From the NCBI GenBank assembly GCA_964035545.1, contig OZ037767.1, positions 1,306,680-1,370,679 of the forward strand: a stretch of DNA of 64,000 nucleotides. The letters run 5' to 3'. A model generated the notes under the pieces. The model was not told where the DNA came from. It searched no databases and saw nothing but the letters and a program-made list of their open reading frames with translations. Below, one piece after another: positions 37,798 to 58,300 of this stretch. A program made the translations under genes and the position numbers. Numbering within the stretch: the stretch's first letter is position 1; each line of letters begins with the position of its first letter. The stretch is from Bugula neritina. Lineage: Eukaryota; Bryozoa; Gymnolaemata; Cheilostomatida; Bugulidae.

Positions 37798-39648
37798 ATG
37801 CGAATCTGTCTTCCCAGAGTTACTATGTCAAACTGTAGGTTATTGGTTATCTGTGGATGTAAACTGTCACAAAGTCAGGCCAATCTATTGAAATGTAGAA
37901 CGTTTTCAACAAATGTGCTATTTTCAAGACCAGTTTCATCTAAACTTGCACGTCTGCAACATGACAATAGAAGCCCTGCGGTCTCTCATGGAGAAGCCAA
38001 CTTAATCAGTCTAAGCTACTTTAAAAGGGACTCTGTGCTGGTGCCAGGTCGTGGCCATATTAGGAATTTATCTCAAGATTCAAATATAAATAAGAAAAGC
38101 GAATGGTCTTTTGCAAAGAAACTGGCTTTACTATGGGGTGGTGCAGTGGCAGCTATCGGGTTAATTCTATACCTGGATTTCAATACACATGGTAAGCATT
38201 CATCCAACTGTTTTTATCAAACTTTTTCTTGGTAAAAGCAGAATTAATTCTTATGTTTTATGAATTTTTTTCTTGCCTCCTGCTGTAAAAACATATAGGT
38301 TGCCTTATTAAATAATATACACAGAAGTATGTTAAAAGCTATCGTTTTTCAGTTTAATTTTCTATGCAGTCAGTTAAGTTAGTTGAATGAATATCCAACA
38401 GTTTTTTTTAATATCCAAACCTTTTCTATGCGTTGACTCTCAAAAGTAAACAATCGAATGCTGTACTATTGTTATTAATGTTTGTATTTTTCACTTGCAT
38501 TTAACTGTTTTCACTGCAGTGAGCTTTGAATGATATGTCTATTTCACAGCTGTCTGCATTGTAGCTCAAGTTCTCAGTCTATCCTTACGGTTTGCAAATA
38601 ACTTCTTAGCCTTATGCTAGTTTGTTCCTGGGGTCTATTTTCTTGTATCTGTCAATATTGTTCTCCACTTACAGGTAAATATGTGGATGCAGAGGAGATA
38701 AAGAGAAAGCAGCAAGTAAGTTCATAGTTTTCTATAAATATTCGGTTTTCCGTGAGTTACTTTGAAGTTGTGAGATGTATAAGTACAGTCTTTCTATAAA
38801 ATAGCATGATTCTTGTATATATAAAGTATTCTACACTCTACTAGTTCTAAATGTAGTGTCAAGTAATCTTCTAGATTTTTAAGATTATATTTTATCTGGT
38901 AAATGAGTTATCAAGTTTTGTAGAGAATGCAGGGCGAGGAGGGCGGAGTTTTGAGATATATAATATCAATGCCGTGTATGAGGAACACGTTAATGTTGAT
39001 GATGGTGGGTGGTCTGACATCATGGGTGGTCACATTTCTTCTCACAAGTACGTCATACCTTGCGTTTTACTATTCTCCATTATTGTATAGATGACGTCTA
39101 TTATTCCCTGTTGTATTGTATTTAGAGTTATGTTCTATTGGCTGACAATGTTTTAGGTAATCCACGGAGGGCTTTCCTCATGTTATGTAACTCTCCAGTT
39201 ATCCTTGGCACTTTATTCTTGTAAGTATCTTCTAATATACTTCATCCAATCTACTACATTGTGTTAGGAATAGCCATGTATGATTTCAGAGTTGTCCTCT
39301 CTCTTTCATAGTGTAACTTAAGCCTTACTATTTATCTTTTCCGATATTGTGCGTTACTGTTTCCGGGCACACAATATCTAATTTTATTGAAGATTTTTTA
39401 ACTTGAATCACCGTAGTTGGAATTGGATAAGCACTATTTTTATGGTGACCTATCATATTAGAAATATTAATTTGTAATACTGCTTCTTATTGGTTGTTTT
39501 ATTTGGTTGCAGTGCCTTCTGTAGTTATGAAACTGCAGGTGATCAAGCTGACGTTGCAGAGTTCCAGTCAGCATTAGATGGCATTAGGAAGAAGCACACT
39601 TTACATGAAGACATCCCCCCTCAGAGTTCTGATGATACAAAGAAATGA
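37798..39648 (+). CDS. COX20: COX20-like cytochrome c oxidase assembly protein with long N-terminal extension
   Basis: Five exons join in phase: 37798-38191 (ATG), 38675-38715, 38924-39047, 39157-39220, 39513-39648 (stop TGA), giving 252 residues. Residues from about 160 resemble COX20/FAM36A. 'SMPCMRNTLMLMMVGGL' aligns with the family's PC-x-R motif and first membrane helix, 'FLLTSNPRRAF' with the TSxxRR loop, then a second helix and a Tyr-containing C-terminal turn. COX20 is an inner-membrane chaperone that stabilises newly made COX2. Unusually, 131 residues are encoded by exon 1. They begin basic and Ser/Arg-rich like a mitochondrial presequence and end with a third hydrophobic segment (about 109-127, 'LALLWGGAVAAIGLILYLDF'). 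Typical COX20 is about 118 residues. An in-frame ATG at 37825 is an alternative start. AATAAA at 39934-39939. The match is short, so confidence is moderate. Confidence 0.65.
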
Positions 39649-42372
39649 GGCTATAAAGTTGATAATGAATAGAGAGCAACTGGAATAAGGCTGTAATAGC
39701 TAATGAGCATTGGAAAATAATTTATTGATTTGGTTTATATTTTTACCAACAATATAAACTGGCTATTAGATATGCTGTTGTAACTTTGTAATGACAGAAT
39801 TACCACTAGTGGGTAGTAGTTTGAAGTTGTCTCATCTCTAAGCTTTTTTACTTCGCAGTGTACATAAGTTCCAGTATATTATATGCAAAACACAGCTGTT
39901 TGTTTTTAACCGATTTTTTTATTTGCCAATTAAAATAAAGGTTGATCTTTTATAAGTGATGGAAACGTTGTTTATGAGTGGAGTGGTTTCTATACCACCA
40001 TCTCGATTATAAACAGTTGAAATATACAAAAACAAATAGGCAATATTTTCTGTCAGCTTCAACTGCAACTGTTCATAGAATTAAATTTTCTTCATCATTT
40101 CTTGTCTAATTGTATATGATCATTTTGTTTATGGTTTGAATAGTCCTAGTGATATGGTACCGCGTTTTTCACTGGCTCGGCAGGAATGAGAACATTATAG
40201 AGTTATCATTCCCTAAACGTTTTGGGTAGGATAACTCTACAGTCAAATCGCTGGTACACTGACTGCGTTCGGAACCCTCAGTTTCGACCCAAGCTAGCGG
40301 CTTCTATCAATGCTCTCTTGCAGTTCAAAGTTTTGTAGGTCTTGTTGCAGCTTATTTTCTCCTTTTAGAAAGCAGTTTCCGGATTTAGCTTAGAAAATTA
40401 AAATGCTATCAATACCAGGCATTAAAGTGATACTATAGCGCTATAATTATGTTTATTATAATCACCATGTGTAAGAGTAATGGAAAAAAAGACACTAGAA
40501 TATTAATAACTATCAACTTCAAACACTAGCAGTGAATGAGTAATTGTAAATACTTATAGTTATAGTTATACTAATTACTTATTACTAATACTAATACTAA
40601 TAGTAATACTGATACTATTTACTATTAGTATTACTATTAGTATTAGTAATAGTAATACTAATAGTAATAGTAATACTCATAGTCATACTCATACTGTAAT
40701 ACTAATAGTAATACTAATACTTGAATTTATAGTAATAGTTAAAGTTATTGTTAACTACAAGTAGTGAAGTACAACTTTAACTTAAGTTATTAAGTAAACC
40801 ATTAACTTAGAGTTAGTCCTATAAGTTTCAAGTATTACTATTACAGTATGAGTATTAGTATTTAGTATAACTATTACATTTACTGGTATTACATTTACTA
40901 TTTAATTTTATATTACATTTAGATTTAGTTTTAACTTAGTCTTATAACTAAATACTATTACTATTAGTATTACTATTATTACTATTAGTATTCTCATTCT
41001 GTATTAGTATTAAATTTAATTACTGTAAGTCAAGGTGTATCACTATCAGTATCATATTCATGATGATATTGATTATGAGTATAACTATAACTATAGGACC
41101 AAGTGTTACTATTAGTATTACTATTAGTATTAGACTTAGTAGTATTACTAGGTACAGTAATCGTACTCAGTATGAGTACGAGTAATACTAATAGTAATAG
41201 TAATACTTATACTAGGGCCAGCAATTAATATTATAATAATATGATATTAACACTAGTAATAGTGACAGTTATCATAGTTGTCATAACAATTATTATAAAT
41301 TAAAATTATCATTTTCATATTGATACTCATTAATCAATTTTGTTTAGTAGTGGTAGTATTAGTTATTAGTTATTAGTATTAGTTATATTCATAATTGTTA
41401 TAATATTTTGCAATAATGATACTTAAGATCAATTGTGTTTTTATCACATTTTCATTTTGACAAAATTGCATCGAAATCTGGAATTTAAAAAATTGTTTTG
41501 CTAAGCATAAACTAAGTATTAGATTGTAAATGTATCTGTGTGGCATTTTTGGGATGCAATTTTAATGATGCATTTACTGCCCTTCACAGTGTAAGTATTT
41601 GTGCGTGAGAGAGAAATCTTTGGGGTAGAGTCAAGAGGGGCAGAGTTTGTATATGTTAAATCAAATAATTACCTAGACAAGCAAAAATAAAACTGAACAC
41701 TTTTGACTAAAGCAGGTAATGTCCAGCTCAACTAATGTTGCTGGTATCAAAAAAACAACTTGGTTTTTGAGAATCAGTTATATATTTATATAAACTTAAA
41801 GCTATTTGTTGGCATTTGCATTATGATCAAGTTTGCAATTATTCCTAGCAGTATAAAAAGTACAGATGATGATGATAAAAACTAATCAATTGATACACCA
41901 GAAGCCTAAAATCAATGAATAAAGTCATTGGAAGCAAAACTGAAAAACTGAACGGTCATTTGACCCTTCTAATTGCAGTCAACTATTCCTTAGTATTGGA
42001 TGCAAACTGATATTTTAGGCTCCGAGATTTTGTAGCTAAGCAGAAATACATACATGTAACAAGCGGTTAAGTAAAAGATAGATCTATATGTCTTAGAAGA
42101 TTGAGTCAGTTATTCTCTGTCTCTTAATGCATGCAATCAAAGAATTAATACATCCAACTATATGTTTATGAAACGCTAGTGTTCATTTCATTAGACGGTT
42201 CAACACTTGAGATGCTATTCACTTACTTTATGTAATTCTTGTCACTGGGATAACTTTGAAGAGTTTTCTTATCACTCTCTCAATTTTCATGAGTTGATCC
42301 CTAAATTATATATTAAATTTCTGTTGCTCAGTGACAGCCTATCATAGCTCTCGATTGTGAGGAGATAATAAA
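39649..42372. other. Intergenic region with quasi-palindromic TAGTA-rich sequence
   Basis: After the COX20-like polyadenylation signal, 40540-41220 is dominated by TATTAGTATTACTATTAG-type words and their reverse complements in alternation. No coding exon is supported. The DPP8/9 promoter is expected just before 42373. Confidence 0.6.
40540..41220. repeat. Quasi-palindromic TAGTATTACTA-rich tract
   Basis: Runs of ACTATTAGTATTACTATT are followed by their reverse complements (TAATAGTAATACTAATAG), for example around 40580-40670 and 40960-41210. It could fold into long imperfect hairpins. Confidence 0.75.
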
Positions 42373-49761
<7,389 letters not shown>

Positions 49762-50926
49762 ACTATTATCTTTGATCGCAAATTTCAATGCCATTCAACT
49801 TTTAACCTAATTGTGCTCTAGCTTAGTTTATATACCGATACAGCTCTTTCTACAAACAGCCTGCCATAAAATGTATTGTTATGACTATTTAGGAACTAGA
49901 GCTAGCAATTTATATTCTATAAATTTATAGAAATGAATTTGCATAGTTATCTAGTAAAATGAGTTGCCGAAGCTTAACTTAACAAGTTATTAATTAAATA
50001 CTTTGCTGCTAAAATTATGCAATGTGCTATTCTCAAAAACTTGATAAAATATTTCGAACAGTGCCATCAAATAAACGAGTACACAACCCCAAGTAGTGTA
50101 TTTGGAATAACCTTGAGCAACTTTCTGGGCTGGTGCTAGGATTGCCGATAAAATTTCGGTTTTGCATTTGCGATAAACTTTTTCTGTAACACGCATTCAG
50201 ATTGGTTACTCAATATTGCAATTATTTCGATAGCCAGTTTAGACAGCTCACGGCAAAATCTTAAATTATTTCTGCCAAAAATTGGTTTCTCGTAGATTTT
50301 GTTTAGCCAATGAAATAATTTTTGTATTTTAGAACCTTTTAATTTGCATTTCAAAATTACTGTAATCATATGTTATTCAGTAGAGAATTTTCCGGCAATA
50401 TATTATGTTCTTGGAACTTACAAGCCTCCTCTTATGAATATATTACATCATTTCTATAGGAAGTTTATCGGTTAACTCTATTAACTTTAAATAATGTTTA
50501 TTTTTATTTTAAGGTTATAGCCAACTAAAAAGTCATAATATTAAACTCTCTACTTATCTGGGATTTTGACAAGTTTTGTGATGAGAATAAACATTTATTT
50601 TAGATTAGATGCAAATAAATTAGGGCCTAGATTTCACGGAGACTTATTCGTTGACCATAAACTAACCTAACAGTAGAGCTAGAAAAATAGCAGCTTGTAT
50701 TACCTCCATACATTTTTGGCTTATAAATAGAACTATTGATATATTTTGTTAAAATTGACAATAAATAAATATAATATATTAGAATGTTATCTTGCGGATA
50801 TAATAAACAGCTTCAATTGATAGAATGTTCTAGAGAATAGCTGAGTGACATCACAGCTCCAAGAAGACCAGATAGCTGTCAGTTGTTACTGGTGCACAAT
50901 CTCCAAGCTGGAAAACACCCTCCTAG
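49762..50926. other. Convergent 3' region between DPP8/9 and the TSSK-like kinase
   Basis: No gene supported. AATAAA at 50070-50075 is a candidate DPP8/9 polyadenylation signal. Short minus-strand frames at 49990-50369 show no recognisable motif. Confidence 0.45.
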
Positions 50927-53263
50927 TCATTTGTTGCTGTTCCTATGCTGCTGAATGTCATTTTCATTATAGCCTTTAAACCACGAGTGGCCCAAGACTT
51001 GGTGAATCGTAGGCCTGTCCACCCACAAAAACTTCAAACAGTAAGTTGAAAGACTTTTGCATTCACCTGACACTGATCTTCTTCCCTGCAATACATTGTA
51101 AAGTTAATACAATTTATAAGATAGGATCTGGCAAATGATTTTCAGGCAAACAGTATATCTTGCAGGAAATAGAAATGACAGAGCAAAAGCTGTCTACTAC
51201 GTATGCTATATGCTGTAACAGTTTTCTGTAGGTTGCTTTGCATGAAGGCACCAAGCAACCGTTTCTAGCAGGAGTTATAAATGATTATGATTATACCAAC
51301 CCTTGGCCACTGCAAATCCAGTTTTCTGTGCTCTTCTAATAGACTGGCATTACCCTTTGTCTCATCAAAAGGCATTCTCCCAGTTACTAGGATAAAGAGG
51401 ATAACTCCAATAGCCCATATATCTGCTTTCTTAGGTGGGTAAGGCTCACCCTATAAGGTATAGAGTTGTCACACCATTTCTATTTGTACAAAACACTTGA
51501 AAAACTGACATTATTGAGTTAAATAAATCTTGTTGATCAGGTGACTAGTTTTCTTAGAGAAACATAACATCACTAATGAGCTTTTATTGCCTAAAAATAT
51601 TTAATTTTCTGTCTATTTTACATCTTAACTTTTTGCAATTTCACTATAACAAATAATTGTTACCCTTTAACAGACAAAACTTAAGTTAGTTCACTTGTCC
51701 GATTGTTGAGATAAAATTGAAAATTTCGTTTTTTAAAAAAGAGCTGAAGACGAAGAATTAAAAAATGAACTCACCTTTAAAATCTCTGGTGCGGCGTAGG
51801 ACTTAGAGCCACAAAATGTTTTGCTCAGATCATCGTCATTGCATCGTTTTACAAACCCAAAGTCACAGAGTTTGATATTATTTAATCTATCTATGAGCAT
51901 ATTTTCTAGTTTCAAATCCCGATGTGTGATATTCAGGTCATGGAGATAACGTACAGCATCAGATACCTACATGTGTATACAATAAAAGTGCATATACATG
52001 TGCATACAATACATGTGCATGCAATTCACTAGTGCATACATTATACAATATAACATTTCACAATTGCATGCATTTACATTTTAAACGTAATTCTTGTATA
52101 TTACTGTGTAAAATAATTTATTTAAAATCAGAAAAAGCTCCAAATTTTTTACTGTATAAACATTTTACACAAATATTTTAGATTTAACGGAATTAGAATA
52201 AGAGAAACTAATAAATAATTCTTTGATTCAATCAATAAATTAATACAACTTTTTATTCATTGAACTGAAAAAATTCGATATAATTTTCAAGCCAAAAACA
52301 TTGTCATTGCGTCATTTTGCTTGTAGCTTTACTAATTGTATATAAATCTAATTCTAGAAAATAAAAATTATACCTGGTGAACCCATATTTTTCCGGTAGA
52401 TTCTGAAACAGCACCTTGACTTTGAATAAACCTAAGTGTGTCGCCTCCCTCCACAAACTCGAGGATCATATACACTCTGTGACCTTCCATAAAATAGTTC
52501 AACATCTTAACAATGTTTGGATGACTCAGATGCGGCCAGTTATCTAACTCTCGAGGTAAAAACTTTTCTTGGAAATCAGCAGGAGCACTTTTTCTATCAA
52601 TAATTTTGATTGCCACCTGATCAGGTAGCGTAGAGTGATTGTTTGGATAACTTGGCTGAATTCGTGTCGCGTGTTTCACTTTGGAGTAACTTCCAGCCCC
52701 TAAAGTATCTCGTACCAGATAGCCTCGTTTGGCTAGAACTGTGCGATAAGTTATAGGAAGGGGTTGATTTTTTTCTCCTAAATTATTTTGCACATAGTAA
52801 GGAGCTTGGGCTTCAATTGCAACAGGGCCTGTAGAAGCGCCCATATCAGCTTTCCATGCCTACCATCAAAATATCCTCAAGTATTATACAGCACAATACT
52901 ATATTCCACAAAAACATTAACATATCAGCAAATTGAGTGAACAATAATAATTTCTATACATTTAATATTTTAGACTTTTACATGTGTAACTTGTTGGAAG
53001 TACATATTTTATAACCAACTTACTCTGTGTTCTCGAACTCTGCCTGATCGGGTGGTGACCCCTTCACCCCGTGCCATAGCCACATCAAAGGAGTTACCAC
53101 AAGCAGAGGAGTTAGCAGCATTAGATGTTCTATATGAGAAGTTTCTACTACAGGAAGGGGGGTGTTCTAATGCCCTCTCTCTACGCCCCAGTAACGATCC
53201 AGAAGATATGTGGCTAGCAGATGAATCGTGGCCTGTCTTGCATCGCAGTCCATGAGAATTCAT
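50927..53263 (-). CDS. TSSK-like serine/threonine kinase
   Basis: Five minus-strand exons, all phase 0: 53024-53263 (ATG 53263-53261), 52374-52859, 51775-51966, 51301-51450, 50927-51085 (stop), giving 408 residues. The Gly loop GAGSYSKV (134-141), VAIK lysine K165, '[17 protein letters not shown]', catalytic HRDLKLEN (D259), CDFGF (D277) and the activation segment '[15 protein letters not shown]' are all intact, so an active kinase is expected. 'LPREL' and 'TFCGSxxYAAPE' are typical of the testis-specific serine kinase (TSSK) group of the CAMK branch, which acts in sperm formation in vertebrates. About 125 Ser-rich residues precede the kinase domain; vertebrate TSSKs start almost directly with it. 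There is little sequence after the domain. The first exon begins at the first in-frame ATG. The gene is head-to-head with DROSHA over about 2.1 kb. Confidence 0.88.
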
Positions 53264-54502
53264 AGTGCAGTAGATGCTAGTTCTCTCCAAATGCTACAAA
53301 CAGAGATCAACATGTTCGAAAAAATCTGATGGTTTAGAAAACATTTAGCATTTATAAACTAAATGAAGTATTTTGGTAAAATGTATTTCAAGTAAGAAAT
53401 CATAGTAAAATGTGTAGACATACTCAAAGTGAGCTAAATTTGAAACAGTACCCTCTTCTAAAGACTCAGGTTGTCAATTATGTTTATTATTATAATCAAG
53501 GCAAAATTTAAACCTTGCTATTAACTTATTTACTAAATCTGGATAAATAAAATAGCTCAGCACTCATGATGCAAGGTTTAAAGTAAAAAGATACCATAGT
53601 ATACATATTATTATTATTACACCCATTGTTGAATATTATTGTTTAGCAAATTTATGTTTAAACAATGCATACTTTTAATAACTAGTTAGTGCTAAAGTTA
53701 TTCCATTACTATAATAAACTCCATTATATGCATACAAAATTGATAGATATAATTGCAGTTACAGTTACACAGTTAAACCTAAGGAGCATACACATTTTTT
53801 ATATATTTCATACATATATATAGCAATTGCAAAAAAGAGAAAACACACACTATATGTTTACTATTGAAAGTGTTTAAGGTATCAAAACATTAAAATTAAC
53901 TCTCAAAGAAAAACATTAAAACAAAAACTTAGAAAAAACAAACTTCAAGCATATCTAGTCTAATGCAGTACTATATTATTATAAATTTTCTTGTTCCAGA
54001 GAATAATCAAAACATTATCAGGTACTTTTCAATAGTCAATAAAGTTTGATTTAGCAAAAGTATAATACTGTGTGACAATTTGGATTATACAACTGCGATA
54101 ATAACAATACATATCTGCAAAAACTTGCTTGAGTCTGAGATAGTTTACAATTTGAGTTACAGAATGAGTATCACTATCAGTATGAGCAGGCTACTCAACT
54201 CAAGTGTATGTAGTAATATAGATAATATTTGTAGAATTACATAATTTACAAGTTTATACTAGCTTGTATTATTATCATTAGTCAAAAAATTATCAGTATT
54301 ACAATCAATGTGACTCTCATTTTGATTTACGCTGTAACACTAAGTAACTAACAATAACCGTAACTCTACGTATTTAACTTCAAGTTTAATTTTATGCAGG
54401 TGAAATTCATTAAATTAACGCCTAAATTACAGTTAAAATAATTTATAGTAATAGAAAACAATTAAAACAGCAAACCTCTATATAAAATTCTATTATTTGC
54501 CA

Positions 54503-54536
<34 letters not shown>

Positions 54537-55336
54537 TTCAAACAACTAATAATGTACAGAGTTGTATTATTCAACTAATCAAGCGAACTCAATGTGCAGA
54601 TGAATGCGTGTCGCAAAGCGTCTGCTAGAAACTATGGAAACTAAACGTCACGATCTGTATATTTGGAAAAAATATGTTTTTTATAAATTTCAATTTTTGT
54701 TAGTAAAAAATCATTTGTTTTTTTTTATGCCAATTTAAAAAAAAACAGCTTTGAACATTTTTACCGCACGTAGTTTTTTCCGCAACTGAGCTATGTAGTG
54801 AAGTCGAAATAATTTGGATTAGCTGTGGCTACCACTCAGTGTTTCAGTTTTGCCACAAGTTGAATCACAATGTAGCAGGTCTCAAAGCTCGTTCGGCCAA
54901 AATAATTATATTACATTACCAAATTATTTACTTCTAAATTCTTACTCTTTTTGGGGAAAAAATAAACAATAGCAGAGGTAATCCAAAATTGTCAGTCAGA
55001 CTTTATCATAATGATAATGATTATAAATATATTTAATATTAATTGTCATCATATTCATAGTCATTATTATTATATGTATCAATATCCCATAATTATTGTC
55101 ATTATGATTGTGTATTGTTCGTGTTGACTTTGATGTTCGTGTTAAGATATTGATGGAGTATCACTATAAGTATGAGTATGACTTCAATTTAATAGTCGTT
55201 TTGACATGACATCTTGATCTTGAACTTTCACTAGCAGAGCGAGTACTAGTAGCCAAGACTGGTCAATTTTGAGTAAAGCGAAAAATTTTGGGCGTTACTA
55301 TTGCTAAGAGTAAGTCTAACAGCATCAACTTCAAGC
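53264..55336. other. Intergenic region between divergent TSSK-like kinase and DROSHA
   Basis: AT-rich, with an (ATA)n run at about 54504-54534 and no supported coding exon. A 5' untranslated exon of either gene could be present; an acceptor-like context precedes neither ATG strongly. Confidence 0.5.
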
Positions 55337-58300
55337 ATGAACTCGTCTAAGAAAGGAGTATCACTGTTGCCGATGGACCTTGCGGTATGTCAAACTGATA
55401 CTAAAATCAGCATAACTCACAAGAACAAGTCTAAAAACTAAAATTTTTCAAATAACTATAAGACTATTAATTATAAAATTAGATGTTGCTTCAATAATTA
55501 TGCTCACTATTTTAATTTATAGCTAATGCTATCATCATACACTTTACACAGTATGAGTATGAGTGAGTGTAACTGTACCTGTAAGAGAAAATATTTAAAG
55601 GAAATGGAATGTTAAATTGAATTGATTTGAGTTAGTAGACCTGGTAATATGGTTAAACTTATAGGCCTACGTAAGCTGAAAGTATCTCTACTAATACAAC
55701 CATTCAAAGTGAGTTCATAGATTACACTACTTATACTTATTGTTTGTAACTTTTTTTATAAACTCTATAGACTCCGTATTAGAAAAGTTAATCTTATTGT
55801 TTCCCAACTACTTAGATATCACGGCTACCAGTCTTGGTTGTTTTATTGTAGCCATAAACTTTGTTATAAATATCTACAATTCTTATTTAATCTTTTCAAC
55901 TTACACCAGGATTTGGAAATAGTGGTGTAAACTGCTGTCAATTCAAGATACTGTGTAATTTTTGTATACGAAAAGCTCAATTTTAGTTTAGTTACACTTG
56001 AACCTACCTCGTAAAAACTGTATCTACATCTGCCATCATTCTAGATTTTCATCTTCAGTTTTAATTTATAGAAATGATTGTGTGATTCAGTTGGAGTAAA
56101 CTAGTTTTAGTTGGATGCAATTAGTTTTTTGGGATTTATAGCTAGGGATGCGGTTTATAGGGTAAAATAGCTGCGGTTAAATAAGCTTATTTTTTTAATT
56201 TTTAAATTGCAATGTTTCATTCAGCAATTCCAAAGTAGTTACTTTCTCATATCTAGACTTCAACCCATCTAGACTCAATTCTGACTCGCTTTTTATAATT
56301 CAGTCAAATATCATTAATTCAACTTTTAAAGCTTGCCTTTCATAGCTGTTTTATTTTTTAAAGTGTTTTTCTGCTGACCTGTTTAATAGTTTGATTTCGC
56401 TGTTAAACTTCAGGCAATGCAAGAACAGTTGAATCAGCTGCAGCAGCAGTTATCTCAGCGGATGGCTCAAGCTTTGGGCACCCAACTTGTTCAACCAAAT
56501 TCAGGTCTGTGTAATCATTAAAGAATATCTTTTTTTATATTAAAAACATTATTTAATTTTCTGCTGAACTGCATGCATTTATTATGTAGGTATTAATATG
56601 TAGGTATTTGTTGTATATATATATATATATATATAGTTATGGTATATGTATTTATGGTATATATATATAGTTATGGTATATGTATTTATTATATGTGTAT
56701 TTACGGTATATGTATTTATTAAATATGTATTTATTGCATACTCATTTGTTATATAGGTATTTATATTTGAGTTTTACCTGTAGTCACACCTGTAGCTGGT
56801 CATCAACATTCTCAGAATATTTCCTCAAATCAACAACTAAACAGCTCAACGTTGAATCTCATGCAGGAAATGGTAAGCCATGTTTTACCAGTGTGAGAAA
56901 ATAACAACTGATTCTACACGTGGTGCTGTAACAGCTTCTTTAATGAAAGTGTTAATTTTTCTAGCTGTCATCAATTCAAGCTCAGCAGGGCCAACAATCA
57001 AGTATGACAACTCCAATAAGAAAGCCGGAAAATGTTCAGCAGATGCTGACTATCTTACAGCACAATCCTCAATTGCTACAAGCTTTAATTACTAAAACAC
57101 AGTCCCTGACCGGTGAAGGGAAGGCAGACTCTGCCAAACAGGTGAACTTTCCCCCTTACATTGACACAAGTTTGCCACCTCCATTACCCAACTCATTCCC
57201 ATATCAGCAGCCAATGCACCGTATGAGTCAGCCTGCTGTCACAACACCATATCCACACAGCAACCAGTGGCCTGGCCACATTCATAGACCACCCCTTCAC
57301 CACGTGGCTCCTCAGTTCTCTACTGCACACCCAGCCCCAGTGGTGGATACAACTCGTCCTCCCCCTCGGTTCTCAGAAACTCAGAGTTTATCCCATGGAC
57401 ACCTTGAGCATCAGAATTACGGTTATGGCATCACCAAGTCTCGAGTTGAGAATGGTGACAGGTATAGCAGGGAAAGCAAGGTGAGTCATGGCCCAGACCG
57501 TCACAGGAGAGGTGAGGCCCAGGTGAGGAGGTCTGTGAGTACAGACACTGAGACGAGGCAGAGTAGTGACAGGTACAGAGATGCTGGAAGACACCACAGT
57601 AGATCCCAGCATTGGGATGATAGAAGTCAGAGTGATGAGAGAGGTGCTGGTGTGAGAGCTGGTCCTAAACATAATGGTAGACACTATGCAGATAGTGGTG
57701 GTCATAGAGAAGATAGTGGTGGTCATAGAGAGGATAGGGGTGGTCATAGTAGTGGTGGCTCTGGTAGGTGGGAGGGGAGAGGTCATAGAGAAAGGGACCC
57801 CAGATATGGTGGTGATCGAAGCAGCCCCAATAGAATGTCTGAACGCTTTTCTCACCGTTCCAAAGATGATGACAGAGGCAGGCACAGGGAAAGAGAATGC
57901 AGGTCAAATGAGAGCAATAATTGGCAAGAGAGTCGTAGCTTTGGTCGGAATCAGGAAGATTCTAAGACTCAAGGCACCAACTATCCCCAGCAGGATAGAA
58001 ATAGGTTGGCACCAAATGGCGGGCCTTTACTCGGTGGTAACAACGTTGTCAGGGGTAATAGGTCCACCTCATCTGACAGGTTTAGTAACAAGCCTCACGC
58101 AGGCAGAAGCTGGCCTGCTCCAGCCAATGATCAGGCAGTAGTCCGTGGGGACAACTCCCACAGTTATTATACAAACTCATTTAACAGTGAGCCTGGTGAT
58201 GCTGGTAACAGCAGGGAAGGCACTCGCAGGTCGATTTATTCCCCGAACAGGTCAAACAGTGCACATTCTGAAAGTAGACAGCGTCATCATGTCAGCGCTC

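Noticed and set aside
37798-39648. TIM21 or another mitochondrial translocase subunit
   Set aside because: The presequence plus one helix suggested it at first, but the PC-x-R, TSxxRR and two-helix pattern in exons 3-5 fits COX20 better.
53264-53290. Upstream extension of the TSSK-like frame to 53290
   Set aside because: The frame there begins with TTG, not ATG; the first in-frame ATG is at 53263.
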